From Botryotinia globosa (Eukaryota > Ascomycota > Leotiomycetes > Helotiales > Sclerotiniaceae), in NCBI GenBank assembly GCA_014898425.1, contig RCSZ01000007.1, forward strand, positions 2,046,001 through 2,110,000: a stretch of 64,000 nt of DNA, written 5' to 3'. Position numbers and translations under genes: made by a program. Under the pieces are notes generated by a model. It had not been told where the DNA came from, did no database searches, and saw only the letters and a list, made by a program, of their open reading frames with translations. Of this stretch, positions 36,761-47,967 are shown in pieces; the stretch's first letter is position 1, and each line of letters starts with the position of its first letter.

Positions 36761-39153
36761 ATGACCGACTTCGCGGAATCAGCACTGGCAGCTTCGGTGT
36801 CAAGCCCTCCATCTCCGCCCGCAGATCATGTAGCTTCAGGACAAGATGGGGACAACAAGTTTCAAAAGGCAATTTCGGCATGGAGGAGTGAGTCCCTGAT
36901 GTTCCATAGGACTTCAATACTCGTGCTAATCATTAACAGCAATCGACCTTACCTCCATGATCCCGTCCCTTGACAATACCGCATCGGAAATTGTTCAATA
37001 TCAGAGAGACTCAACCGTGCAGCGCAAGGAATTGGCACAAAAGACGAAGGATTTCCGGAAGTTAGATGACACAAACAAGCTATCGGAGATCAAAGGGTTA
37101 TTGAAAGGTTGGTATATCTCAAAGTTCACAATGCATTGCCGTACTGACACAAATATCTACCACAGCATACCAGACCTTTATAGATCTCCTTACAAACCAC
37201 TCAAAGTCTACGAATTCAGCTTTCCTACAAGTATACTCGTCCTTATCCGAGGCACCAGATCCATACCCTTTGCTTGAAGCGTCTGTCGATTCACTTCTAC
37301 TATCTGAGGATACACTCCCTAAGATTACACAGGAGAATGAGCATCTTCAGAAAAGTGTCAGCAGGCTCACGAGCCAGTTGGAGGATACGGAATCCAGATT
37401 AGAGACCGAAAGAACTGCGCGCAAGAATTTAGAGGAAGGCTTAGAAACTAAAGTGAAAGATGTCGAAACTTCCTGGGCCGCTGTTCTGGAAGAAAAGAAG
37501 GACAATTGGGAAGCGAAGGAGAAATCACTGGAAGAGAAGGTGGAGAATCAGGAGCGCCTATTGAATGAAATCAAAGCGAGCTACGAGGTCAATCAGCGCC
37601 TGGGCCAATCCGAGAACGCAGAGGATGGAAGTCGCGGGCATGTTACAAGTGCGGAATTGGAGATGGTCACATCTGATTTGGAACGAACAAGCGTCCGTTT
37701 AGCGGAAGTTGAAGCTCGAAATGAACAACTCCGAATAGAATTAGCTCAGTCAGCTTCTCAGGTCCCAAGTCAGCCAGCATTGGCTTTGGAGGACGAGCCA
37801 GCCTACATGCGCTTGAGATCCGAAAATTCATCGTTATTGAGGAAATTAGACGCAGCAAGAGTTGAAAGGGATGCCAAAAAGCGAGATCTCGATACCAAGC
37901 TTCGAAGTCTAGAGAGAGAAATTGGGATGCTCAAAGAAGACCGCGATTCATTGAAGACTAAAGTCCAAAAGTGGAGCGATTATGAGGATGTCAAGCAGGA
38001 ACTGGAAGTTTTGAAGAGTATCGAATTTTCTATGGGAGACGAGGATGAAACGCAAGACATGGGGGCCAGTTCCAATGTCCCAGAACCTACAGGAAATGGC
38101 TCATCCGGAAAAGCGAAAGGAGAGACATTGGAGCAACTTCTTCTTGCCAGAAACAAAAAATTGAGCGATGAGCTCACAATTTTAAGAGTTTCTCATCAAG
38201 ATTTGCAGAGTCGCTTGCAAACGATGCAGGAAACTCTTTCTACGACTAATGCCGAGTTGGAAAAGGCGCAGAATTTGGTTGCTACATTGGAGAACGATTT
38301 GACGAATATGCAAAACGGGGTTAGCGCATATCCTTCTGCTCCTTCCGTGGCCGGAACATATACAAGTCGCTATCCTCAATCAGCAATCGGTCAATTTGCG
38401 TCGAGGAATCGCAGGATATCTCCCACATCATCAATCATATCTGGATTTGATCCCAGGACGCCCATGGGCAGCACACCTGTGGACGTCCTTAGATCGGGCG
38501 AGCCTGTAGGGGGAGGCTCTGGCATTCTCCCCATGATTACCGCTCAGCGTGATCGATTCAAGAAACGTAACTCGGAATTGGAGAACGAGCTTTCCGAAAG
38601 CCACCGCACGGTATCGTCACTTAGACAGGAAATTTCTGCTTTGCAAAAGGATAATCTGAACCTGTATGAGAAGACAAGATACATATCAACATACAATCGA
38701 GCAGGGCCAACAGCTTCATCGGCCTCATCTTATGCTACCAACCCCAATCCATCTACAGTTCAGATTTCCTCATCAACTTCTTCTGGACTTGCATTGAATC
38801 GATATCGTTCAGCATACGAATCAAATATATCGCCTTTCGCGGCATTCCGTGGGCGAGAATCGGCTCGCGCATATAAACGTATGAGTCTACCCGAAAGAAT
38901 AGTCTTCTCAATCACCAGAATGGTGTTAGCGACTAGGACTAGTCGAAACCTCTTCGCCGGTTATTGCGTGGCTCTTCATTTGCTGGTGTTCTTTTCTCTA
39001 TATTGGTTAGGTAGTGTGGATGTAGATCAACATGGAAGTCATCTAGGTCAAGCGGTTGCAGCTGCTGGAGGTGTGAAAGGGCTTGCTGATTCTGCGGCGG
39101 ATGCGCAGCATGGAGATTGGCACCAAGAAGGATTTGACGGGAAGGTTTCTTGA
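36761..39153 (+). CDS. coy1: golgin CASP/Coy1, Golgi tail-anchored coiled-coil protein
   Basis: Three exons, 36761-36887, 36940-37107 and 37166-39153, join in frame for 760 residues. The N terminus carries the conserved CASP start (FQKAISAWRTIDLTSMIPSL, then TASEIVQYQRDSTVQRKELA). Heptad-rich coiled coil fills most of about residues 90-600. A Ser/Gly/Pro-rich linker lies near 370-440. The C terminus has the signature of CASP proteins: YKRMSLPERIVFSITRMVLA, then a membrane span at about 692-714 (ending LLVFFSLYWLG). CASP/Coy1 sits in the Golgi membrane with its coiled coil in the cytosol and works with SNAREs in intra-Golgi traffic; this is family knowledge. The start at 36761 was preferred because the frame above it opens only at TTG. 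Its neighbour on the divergent side is vps3. Confidence 0.92.
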
Positions 39154-39914
39154 TGATTGATTAATGGATGAGAAGGATATGTAGTACTATCATGTGATAA
39201 TAGAGGCCATTTGGCAATTTGTTCTCATACATTGAAGGTTCCAGGATTCGTCATCGTCTAAAGTCATATGGCCGCGGCCGTCTAATTTCCTGGAAATGTA
39301 TAAGACTTCCTTGACCTTTCCCAAGCCATTCCTTCCAAGAAACTAATACCGGGAGAGCTAATCCCTAAATGTGGAGTCATCTATCATCTTATCGTCCAGC
39401 TACCTAAATCACGGATACACTTCAATTCATCTAATTGGCCATGAAGTCTACATCTTGTTTACCACATTATTCATTGGCTCTGGTCATAGCATTCGATTCA
39501 ATAAACTTAGCGCTTGTACATCTTTGGCAAGTCTGTTTGGATAATTATAGATCTTTTAGATCTGAATTTTACTCGGTTCGATAGGATATATGTATTATGA
39601 AACTAGAGAGACAGACATAAGCGCTCGGATTGGAAAGACCAATCGGGGATTTTAGAAGCTTTGATGCCAAAAATAATTTGCAGATGGAGATGGAGAAAGC
39701 ACGCGCAGATTTTAGATTCGGGGTTTTTCTCTCTTGGGAGAGGGATTGGGAGAAAATGGCCTGATTTTAATGGGACTGTTGTTTACTATGTTTTAAGTAG
39801 TTTCATGGACGAAGATGATCAGCATGGCAAGTTGGATATAGATTTCGATAGATATCGCGGCTATCGGATCTTGGGAATTGGGGATTGGGGTGGCTTGCTT
39901 GGATGTGTATTATT

Positions 39915-39948
39915 GATGCTCATGCTCATGCTCATGCTGATGCTGATG
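39915..39948. repeat. (GATGCT/CATGCT)n hexanucleotide repeat
   Basis: About five and a half units of a six-base motif with alternating C and G in one position. Confidence 0.9.
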
Positions 39949-40512
39949 TGATATAACATGCTGTCAAACTAATCGCATACCTCAATGCTGGTTAGGGTTG
40001 GTGGTAATACGTCTAATCATACCATGTGCTCCTGCTCTATCTCCAATAGATTGTTCTACAAGATGTTGTATAATATTTATTTGTTGTTCACGCATTCATA
40101 GCAAGGAAGATGGTATCATTGCATATTGGTCTTCATACCTGAATGGGAAAGAGATCTAAAATGTGAAGTAGTCAGCATATTCTAAAATGATGGCCATGGT
40201 CATAAGACAGGCTAAAGGAACAATAAGAATAGGAACCATGACAGGTCTTGACCGAAGAATATCAGAACCTTGATTGAAAAACACTCCGAAGGATTCAGGC
40301 TACTCCGCCAGTTCTTCCTCGCGTAATCATTCATTCCGTTATCCATGGACTCGGGCCAGGAGATCGGAATTCTCAGTCATTTTAGCTGGTGGTTGTCGAG
40401 GTTGTCTTGTCATGAATACCGAGGAAAGGGTTACTACAGCCATGAAACCTTCTACATGATATGAGAACTAACTGTTGGACCTGCGTCTCGCAACTAATCA
40501 AAGGTTTCACGA

Positions 40513-40514
<2 letters not shown>

Positions 40515-40555
<41 letters not shown>
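40515..40555. repeat. (GA)n dinucleotide repeat
   Basis: About twenty uninterrupted GA units. Together with the C run 35 bases away it forms a strong purine/pyrimidine-asymmetric block. Confidence 0.97.
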
Positions 40556-40558
<3 letters not shown>

Positions 40559-40589
40559 GATCTATATCTGCAGTAAGAATTAAGGACAA

Positions 40590-40607
40590 CCCCCCCCCCC
40601 CCCCCAT
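40590..40607. repeat. homopolymer run of 18 C
   Basis: Eighteen consecutive cytosines on the plus strand. The length is likely to vary and is prone to sequencing error. Confidence 0.95.
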
Positions 40608-41306
40608 AAACCTCTCCCAACTATCTAATTCGCTATCCGTTTCGATAAACCAAAAATGGTAACATAACGACCCTAGCGCAATCAATCTGCCTTTTTGTCG
40701 CTTGTGTACCCTTCCCCCATATGCACCAAGCTCTCTTTAAGCGGATCGACATCCAATCTAATCCATTCAATGAACATTAGACTTCAAACTTCCGTCGAGT
40801 GAAAAATCGTCAAGAACCAATCAATCCCCGATCTGAAGAATGGTTAGACACTGCAATGCAACAGTTACATGAGCCCCCTTGCGTATAAACCAGGATAAAT
40901 CTGCAAGAAACAAGGATCAAATAGACTTTTCACCACACAATCTACTCCCCTGTTTCCTTCGACTGGTCCGTGGGGCCTGTCTTGCCGCCAAACCAAAGAT
41001 TAGTTCGGTCTGGGGGATACAACCTCTTCTTAGTACTTTCCTTAGGGTCAATTAAAAAGAATAGTTACATATCTTGCGTACATGGTGGTAAGCGGCTGTT
41101 TTCCAGGATTAGCATCATGGGAAGGGAAATCCAATGGATATTGGCAATCGTGCCGTTCTGTTTGATGGTATAAGACGCCTACTGAGCGCCTGTGAGATAT
41201 GAATTTGGAAGTCCAGTTATTCATTGAACAGTTTGAACTTTCGGTGCGCTTAAGAAGTTCGATTATCGATTCGTTAGTTCTTTGTTTCGATTGGGATTCT
41301 AGAGTC

Positions 41307-41313
41307 TATATAT
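41307..41313 (+). promoter_or_regulatory. possible TATA box of the DUF3455 gene
   Basis: A TATATAT element lies about 175 bases before the ATG at 41487. A long pyrimidine-rich leader (about 41385-41480) follows it, the arrangement common at strongly expressed fungal promoters. The assignment is by position and pattern only. Confidence 0.35.
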
Positions 41314-41486
41314 CCTGCATATCATTGAGGATTGGTTTCGGTTCATCATATTTTATTTATCCATCCTTTTCATAAAGTGTGGAATAGACGTCTCTGTTTC
41401 TTTCCTTTGGGGTTGCTTTCCGCTTGGTTATTTCTTGAATTTTTTTACTTCTTATTGAGTCTGACGAAACGCAATTCTTATTCATC

Positions 41487-42396
41487 ATGGTTTCTTCGTC
41501 GTTTCTTTGGGCCATCTTTGCTCTGGGAGCAACGGCTCTTCCGGCCCCTACCTATACTTTTTCATCCGGTGCTGCCCATCCCGCCGAAAAACAAGTCATA
41601 TCCGAATACTTCGACATGTTGGGTCAGAAAGTCCAAGCAGGAAGGAAAATGTCTCATGCTCCTGTGTGCAATCTCAATACTGCAGCTCAACCAGTTCTAC
41701 GTATGTTCTCGACTTTCTTATCGCCATATAAGATTCCAGAATTAACCCAATTCCACAGATCCAACACCTATGCCCGATCCATCCACAGGTCTAATCCTCA
41801 AGCACGTCGCCATCGGTCGCGGAACCCAAAACTACACATGCGGCACCAACGCAACAGCAGCACCCACCGCCGTTGGCGCAGTAGCAACCCTTTTCAACGC
41901 CTCTTGCGTAGCAGCAACCTATCCTGATCTCCTCGCCCTCCTCCCTACCGTCGCTCTCCAATTCGATCTCAATCTTGCTGCATCCTCTACTCAAAATCTC
42001 CATCCCGCCGATCTCATGATGAGCGGCCATCATTTCTTCACCAATTCCTCGACGCCATTTTTCGACTTGAACACCAAGAATTGGCAATTAGGTCAAGGAG
42101 GATTCGCAAAAAGTGACGCACTTGCTGCTCCGACCGGTGCATCTGTGGGACAGAATGGACAGGGCTTTGGAGCTGTCGCGTGGCTGAAATTAGCAGCGAG
42201 AGATGGGGCCACTGGAGGCTTGTCGGAGGTTTATAGAGTCAATACTGCGGGAGGAAACCCACCGACTACTTGTCAGGATAATCTATCGAGTAGTTTCGAT
42301 GTGCAGTATGCTGCTGAGTACGTACCTTATTTACTCACTTCAAGTTTGGTCAATAGGCTAACATAACTTAGATACTGGTTCTACGAGGAGGAGTAA
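41487..42396 (+). CDS. secreted DUF3455 protein
   Basis: Three exons, 41487-41700, 41759-42317 and 42372-42396, join in frame for 265 residues. The last exon is only 25 nt and completes the conserved AEYWFY ending. The N terminus (SSSFLWAIFALGATALPAP) is a signal peptide. The conserved core starts at TGLILKHVAIGRGTQNYTCG, the signature of DUF3455, and continues with FNASCVAATYPDL and the GGLSEVYRVNTAGGNPPTTC segment. DUF3455 proteins are secreted fungal proteins; function is not established. Cys residues at the core (GTQNYTCG and NASC, PPTTC) could form disulphides. If exon 1 were read through without splicing it gives a basic, Ser/Arg-rich frame that lacks the family signature, which supports the intron. 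Without the last intron the frame would end at 42366 without the AEYWFY tail. Confidence 0.88.
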
Positions 42397-43433
42397 ATAT
42401 CTATCTATATCCCCATCCATCTACACACACGCACACATACACACACATACACAGAACAAAATCTCAACTACACATCACAACGAACGGATGAATCTCAGGA
42501 GGGCCGATCTAGAAAGATGGAAATCGGCGAACATAATGAATTCTTTTCTTTACACTCATTCAATATCACTGCATATGGGCGGCGTCCTGGTCTGCATACC
42601 TATTACGATTTGATTTGCTACGGTGGCTTTGGTATATTTTTGGTTTCGATATCCCGCTGGAAAAATGGAGATTGTGCGATTCGATTCGATTCGATTCGAT
42701 TCGATTTGACGGAACAGGTCAAGGAGCCTCAAGAATAATGAAATAAAATGATTTTAAAATCCGCTGTCTGCTTCTTTCTTATTGATACCTTTGAAACAAA
42801 AGGGCTATATCGAATGTGAAACCTCGGGATGGTGGTACATTCTTGTTAGTACTTACTTATCTTGTCAGGGACATTTTTTTCATCTGGACCTTGATCCTAG
42901 GGCCCGAAAGCAACGTTCAGACAGCCGATAATACCCAAGTTCCCCTTTTCCAAATAGACCCTAGGCACTCTCGCCTATTTCCTCCACGGATGTCAACGTA
43001 AAAGGCATGATAACCAAGTACCTTAATGCATATTATATTATGTAGATTTTTCCTACTTCTGAGAGCTGGGCTCAAGTATCGAGTTGGGCCAAATTTGAAA
43101 CTAAACGAAAGGAGGATGGAAACAATCAAATCTACTACACAATTTCTTTACTTCCTTTGTGAACAGATACTTGGCCACGAAAAAGTCCATCAAATAAGAA
43201 CTTTTGGGGGATAATATTTGCAATTCTTATTGTCTTTATCCTCGAATGTCCAGTCTAATATACATGCAGCTCAAAAATATTTTTCCTTTCCCTAACCAGC
43301 CAACTTTATGCATAATATGATGATGTGTGGTATCGCCTTCGTCGAATTATCATTTTACTATCTTATCATATTTTCCCACTTCCTAACCCATCATCCTCGC
43401 GCGAATTTTATTCAGATACTTCCCGACTAAATC
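42397..43433. other. convergent intergenic region, 1.0 kb
   Basis: It lies between the converging DUF3455 and ctr9 genes. A (GATTC)n repeat is at 42678-42706 and CACACA/ACATAC runs near 42420-42460. No supportable gene. Confidence 0.55.
42678..42706. repeat. (GATTC)n pentanucleotide repeat
   Basis: Nearly six perfect tandem GATTC units. Confidence 0.95.
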
Positions 43434-46400
43434 CTACTCGTCATCATCATCCGCTACCACCGTCCCCGCCATTGGGGTATCATTATCCTCGTTTGCCGTG
43501 TTTGGAGAATCTTCTTGGTGAGTAGCAGCGACAGCGCTAGTATCAGCCTCAATATCTTCATCCTCATCGTCTTCAATTACACCTCTTCTACTCTTCCTTG
43601 TCGTCTTCACGACTTGTTCTTCCTCGTCACTATCGCCACCAGCGGCGGTAGTCTGACCATTCGTTGCCTCCTGCATTTCAACATCATCTCCAGCCTCGCC
43701 CTCCATAGCCTTTCTCGCCTCATCAGCTCCATCGTCCCCATCACTGTCACTCTCCACCACGATCTCACTACTCTTATATTTGCCTTCGTCTTTCTTCTCT
43801 CCTCCCTTCTTAGCAAGTCTTCTCTTCTTAGTCTTTGGCTTTTCCTCCTCGCTCCCACTACCCCTTCTCGCTTTTCTACTCTTCCTTTGTGATCTACTAC
43901 CTCCCTCCTCTGCGCCGGAATCCTCATCATCGGTAATTCCATCCTCCTTCTTCTTGCGTTTCCCACCACCCGATCTACCTTTGGGTATCTTCTTTCTCTT
44001 GATCCTCTCACCAGTTTCACTATCCGTAGTCATGTCCGCGTTTTCTCTGGCAATATCATCAGCAGCTCTTGCCTGAGCCAATTCACGATCTCTCTCTGCA
44101 ATCTTCTGTCTCTCTTCCGCGATCTTTGCTTTGCGTTCGTTTTCCGCCCTCACAGCTGCTTCGCGCACCTCCTCTCTTCTCCTCAACTCGGCCTCTCTCT
44201 GTTCCTTTGCAGCCTGAATCTTTGAAGCGTTCTTTTCCTCGTATTCTTTTTGCGCTTGCATTGAACGTTCCAGTTGACGACGCATTGTGTTTCGCGCCAT
44301 GTTAGCACGTTGTTCAATGTCATGTTTAGGATATGGTGGACTAGGGTGTTTAGCAATAGCGTCAAGAGCTTCGATAGCATCTTCTAGTCCCTTGGCTGCA
44401 CCTTGGACTTCTTCGAGGGATCTTTGAGTTTCTGGTAAGTTGTAAATCATAGACGCCAATTGAAGCTGTACAAATGCAACGTTGAACTTGTAGTGGACCT
44501 GTTCGGGCGAAATCTCAAGAGCCTACAAACGATTAGTATTGAAACATAAGAGTCTCCTTCTCAAGAAAGTAACACACCTTTATTGAGTAATCAAGCGCAC
44601 TCTTGAACGACGATAAGCTCTTATCACTTTTTCCCTTAGACAGCCAAGTCCGTCCCAAACAAGTCAGGATGTGACTATCATGAGCCCGATCTTTCGTTAG
44701 AGCAGCTTCATAATGTTCAATAGCCTTGGAATATTGTCGCGACTCTGCAAATATGTGACCGAGATTGACGAATACACTAGGGTCCTTCACTGTGTCTCTG
44801 ACCTTCAAAAAGATAGGAAGGGCAGTTTTGGAATCCTTTTTGTCCTCCACAAGTGCAATCGCTATACCCTGAGCAGCATAAGCACTTTTAGGGTCCAGCT
44901 GTAAAGCTTTATCGAAGAACTCGACCGCCTTCGTGTAGGTTTTACTTCGGGCTTGCTTGTCTGACTCGGAATCACGACGCATCTCACGAGCAGCCATGAG
45001 GTTGAGGTTACCCATACCAATCAAGGCATATCTATCATGCTTGTCATACTGTTGCAAAGTATGCTTGTAGTGACGATATTCTGGATCCTCGTTGACATTG
45101 CTGGATCTCTTTCGGGAGTGCATACGTCCTAGATACCAACCGTACAACGCTCGGACCTCGAGGTCAGCAGAAGACTCTTTATACAGAGCGGAAACAGCTT
45201 TGGGTCCTTCTTCTGTTCGGTCCCGACGCAGCGCGATGTATGCCAAACGCGTTTTAGCATCAGTATAATCACTGTGGCGACCCAACAGCCCTTCGTAGAC
45301 CGTCTTCGCTTCGTCAGGCATACCGCTAGCCTCATACGTACGTCCAAGATTGAAACTGATAGTAGTGACCAACGCATCAGTGTCCATGCCTTCAAGCTTT
45401 TCACCAGCTTTAACACAAGCATTCAACGCAGCTTGGAACATTTCGCGTGCTAGATCATACTTCTCGGATTGATAATAAAAGCATCCGATATTATTAAGCA
45501 GTTGAGGGGAAAGGTTTTCGCGCATGGTATTCTTGTATGCAACTTCATCGTCCGTCTCCTCTGGCTTATCCGCAGCTGGGATCTGATCAAACTCGATCTG
45601 CTCGACTTGCTGGAGACATTGCAAGCTTTTCTCGGGTTGTTCTGTTTCGTAAAGTCTCGCAAGATTGAGAAGAACCGACGCATCAGGAACAAGATTTTTC
45701 TTAGGATCCTTCCATGCTGTACGGACATTTTCAAGATAACCGACAGCCTTCTTGTATTCCGTGGTTTTATCTTCTTTGACTCCGCTCTCCTGGCTGCTGA
45801 ACACCTCTTCTGCATACAAGGTGCCCAGTAAAATCATGGCCTCAATGTTCTTTGATTGTTGGATGATTTTCTCGAGTCGTAATTTTGCTTCTCCAAAATC
45901 GCCTTTCAGAACAGATAATTGTGCAGCTCCAAACTTGGCAGGCATATATCCCCTATCGGCACCACCACGCGCGTCATCAGCCCGACCGTAGTAATCCAGA
46001 GCCTTCTCGTAGTTGTCTTCGAAGTGCTCTTTTCTCGCAAGTAAATACCATCCATCACTTGCGATTGCATTAACGTCTGTGTATTGAATAGCTTTCTGGG
46101 CTAGAGCCTCGACATTTGGCATCGATTTGCGTGATAAGAAATATCCGGCAAAGGTGGCGCAAGTTAAAGGCATGTCCTTATCGGCTTTGTAGGATTTCTG
46201 AGTATACTCGGTCATGGCCTTCTTATATAATTGGATAAATTCTGGGCTATTCGTTGGTACGTGTGCGCTCTGGTCGAGGTAGAATTGAGCGAGCAATATA
46301 TTTGCAACCTTCGAATCCGGGTTTATCTCCAACGATCGCTCCCAAGCGGCCTTTGCATCTTCCTTAAAACCCAATTGCCAGAAACAACAGCCGATTCCAA

Positions 46401-47193
46401 TTCTTGGATCGGGGTCTACCAGATCTGGCATTGATCGTAATGCTTCTTGGTATCCTTCCAAAGCCTCTGCGTATTTACCCATTGAATATGCAGCCCTTGC
46501 CTTGCCCAATACTGCCAACATATTTCTACCGTGTGAAGCCTTGATTGCATCCTCAAATGACTTTTGGGCTCCTCGTAGAAGCTCAGCCTTCTCGGGGTCC
46601 AGTGCGCCGGGTGCTGTATTATTTCTCGGGAATGGTCGAGTAGATGCTCGGAGAAGCTGCAAGACACCTCGTGCTAAGAATAGCGGTGGAAATGACGGGT
46701 TAATTCGGGACGCGTCATTCAAATTCGACGTCGCCATTTTCAACCAATCCTCTTTCGTTTTGATCTCTTCTCCGTGTTCCACGCTATCTGGCCGATGGCG
46801 AGGTGCCTCTTTACTCTTCCATAGGTACATCCAGCATAAACATGTGAGCATGCTGAGCCTCTCCTTATTACCACCGCGCATAGCAGATTGACCTTTTGTC
46901 AACATCTCAATGGCATGATCAACCTTCTTTTGCTTCGCGTATGCTAGTGCAACTGTCATCCAATATGTGCGAGCCGCACCTTCGTTTTCGAGTAATGTAC
47001 ATAGTTCTGTGGGGTCATCGAGTAAATCTTCGAGATCGATTTCGACTGCCTGATCATCATCTTCTCCTGTCACCGGAATATCGATAGCTGAGGGGATGTC
47101 GGAAAATCGTTTGCTAATCATTCTTCCATTCGTATTGCTAGCATCATGACCGTTTGCGCCACCACTGACATGGCCGTTTTTGTTCGCAGACAT
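43434..47193 (-). CDS. ctr9: Ctr9, Paf1 complex TPR subunit
   Basis: Two exons, 47193-44578 and 44522-43434, join in frame across a 55-nt intron (GTGTGT donor, TTGTAG acceptor) for 1234 residues. Tetratricopeptide repeats run from about residue 60 to 930, with typical pairs of helices (AALAYAKQKKVDHAIEML, AAYSMGKYAEALEGYQEAL). The C-terminal quarter is a long Lys/Arg/Glu-rich region: helical with heptads (EEKNASKIQAAKEQREAELR), then basic clusters GKRKKK and Ser/Asp/Glu-rich acidic stretches. This fits Ctr9, the scaffold of the Paf1 complex that travels with RNA polymerase II and supports H2B ubiquitination and H3K4/K36 methylation. Human CTR9 has 1173 residues. The charged tail is longer than in yeast but similar to other filamentous fungi as far as I know. 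It follows the remodeller gene on the same strand. Confidence 0.93.
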
Positions 47194-47967
47194 AATGTTG
47201 GCTTACTATCCTGCGCGTTGGTGAGTATTTGGAAGAGCCTGGACAATTGGCGCAACTGAAGAGCTGTGGAAAGTCGCGTCGAGGATCAGCTTGTTAAGTT
47301 AAGGATTCATCGAGTTCAGAATACCAGCATCTGCAAAGTTGAATGTTTCGCGCCGAAAATCGAGGAACATGCAAAGTAAGTCAACCTGAAGCTGATAGTA
47401 TTCTGTTCTGCTGTATGCAATGCTGAAATACTGCAGATGGTAAAACTGAAAGCCTTGGAATACGGGTATTCAGGACAACGCTATAATAAATAAAGCACGG
47501 ACATTTATCTGTAAATATCACAGCTAGTCCCAATGCGGTTTAACAACACCACGATTTGGTTGTTAATAATCAGACAGTGACTTATTCACTACCTTCTTTG
47601 CAAAGTTTGCAATATAATATGCATTTCATTATGAAGATCTCATAAAAGCAATAACTTGGTACAAATTTTTAATTTCTGTCGATAGACTGGTATACTATGG
47701 AATTATTTCTCATGCATCTCTTTCGCTCTAATAAAATACATTCTAGGCATAGGCCTTTTGATAGAACCGAAAAGCTTCTGAGAAGCATTTGTCATGCCTT
47801 CGCGTCAAATGCGCAAAATGTTTGTTCCCTTCAGGTAACTCCTTTCCATGTGATGCAAACGCCACAAAAAAAAACATACACGAATTGTACGTGCGAGAAT
47901 AAGTAACCCACCAAGCCCCTTACACCTCCTTCCATCGTAAATCCCAATGAATCTCATGTATGAGTGT
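47194..47967. other. intergenic region between snf21 and ctr9
   Basis: These 774 bases lie downstream of snf21 and upstream of ctr9, both on the minus strand. They should hold the ctr9 promoter and the snf21 3' UTR. No gene or notable repeat is seen. Confidence 0.5.

Larger units (their letters stand above)
39154..41486. other. 2.3-kb intergenic region with microsatellites
   Basis: It lies between coy1 and the DUF3455 gene, both on the plus strand. A trinucleotide-like (ATGCTC/ATGCTG)n array is at 39915-39948, a GA tract at 40515-40555 and a run of 18 C at 40590-40607. Small open frames here are produced by these repeats or lack any motif. I see no gene. Confidence 0.6.
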
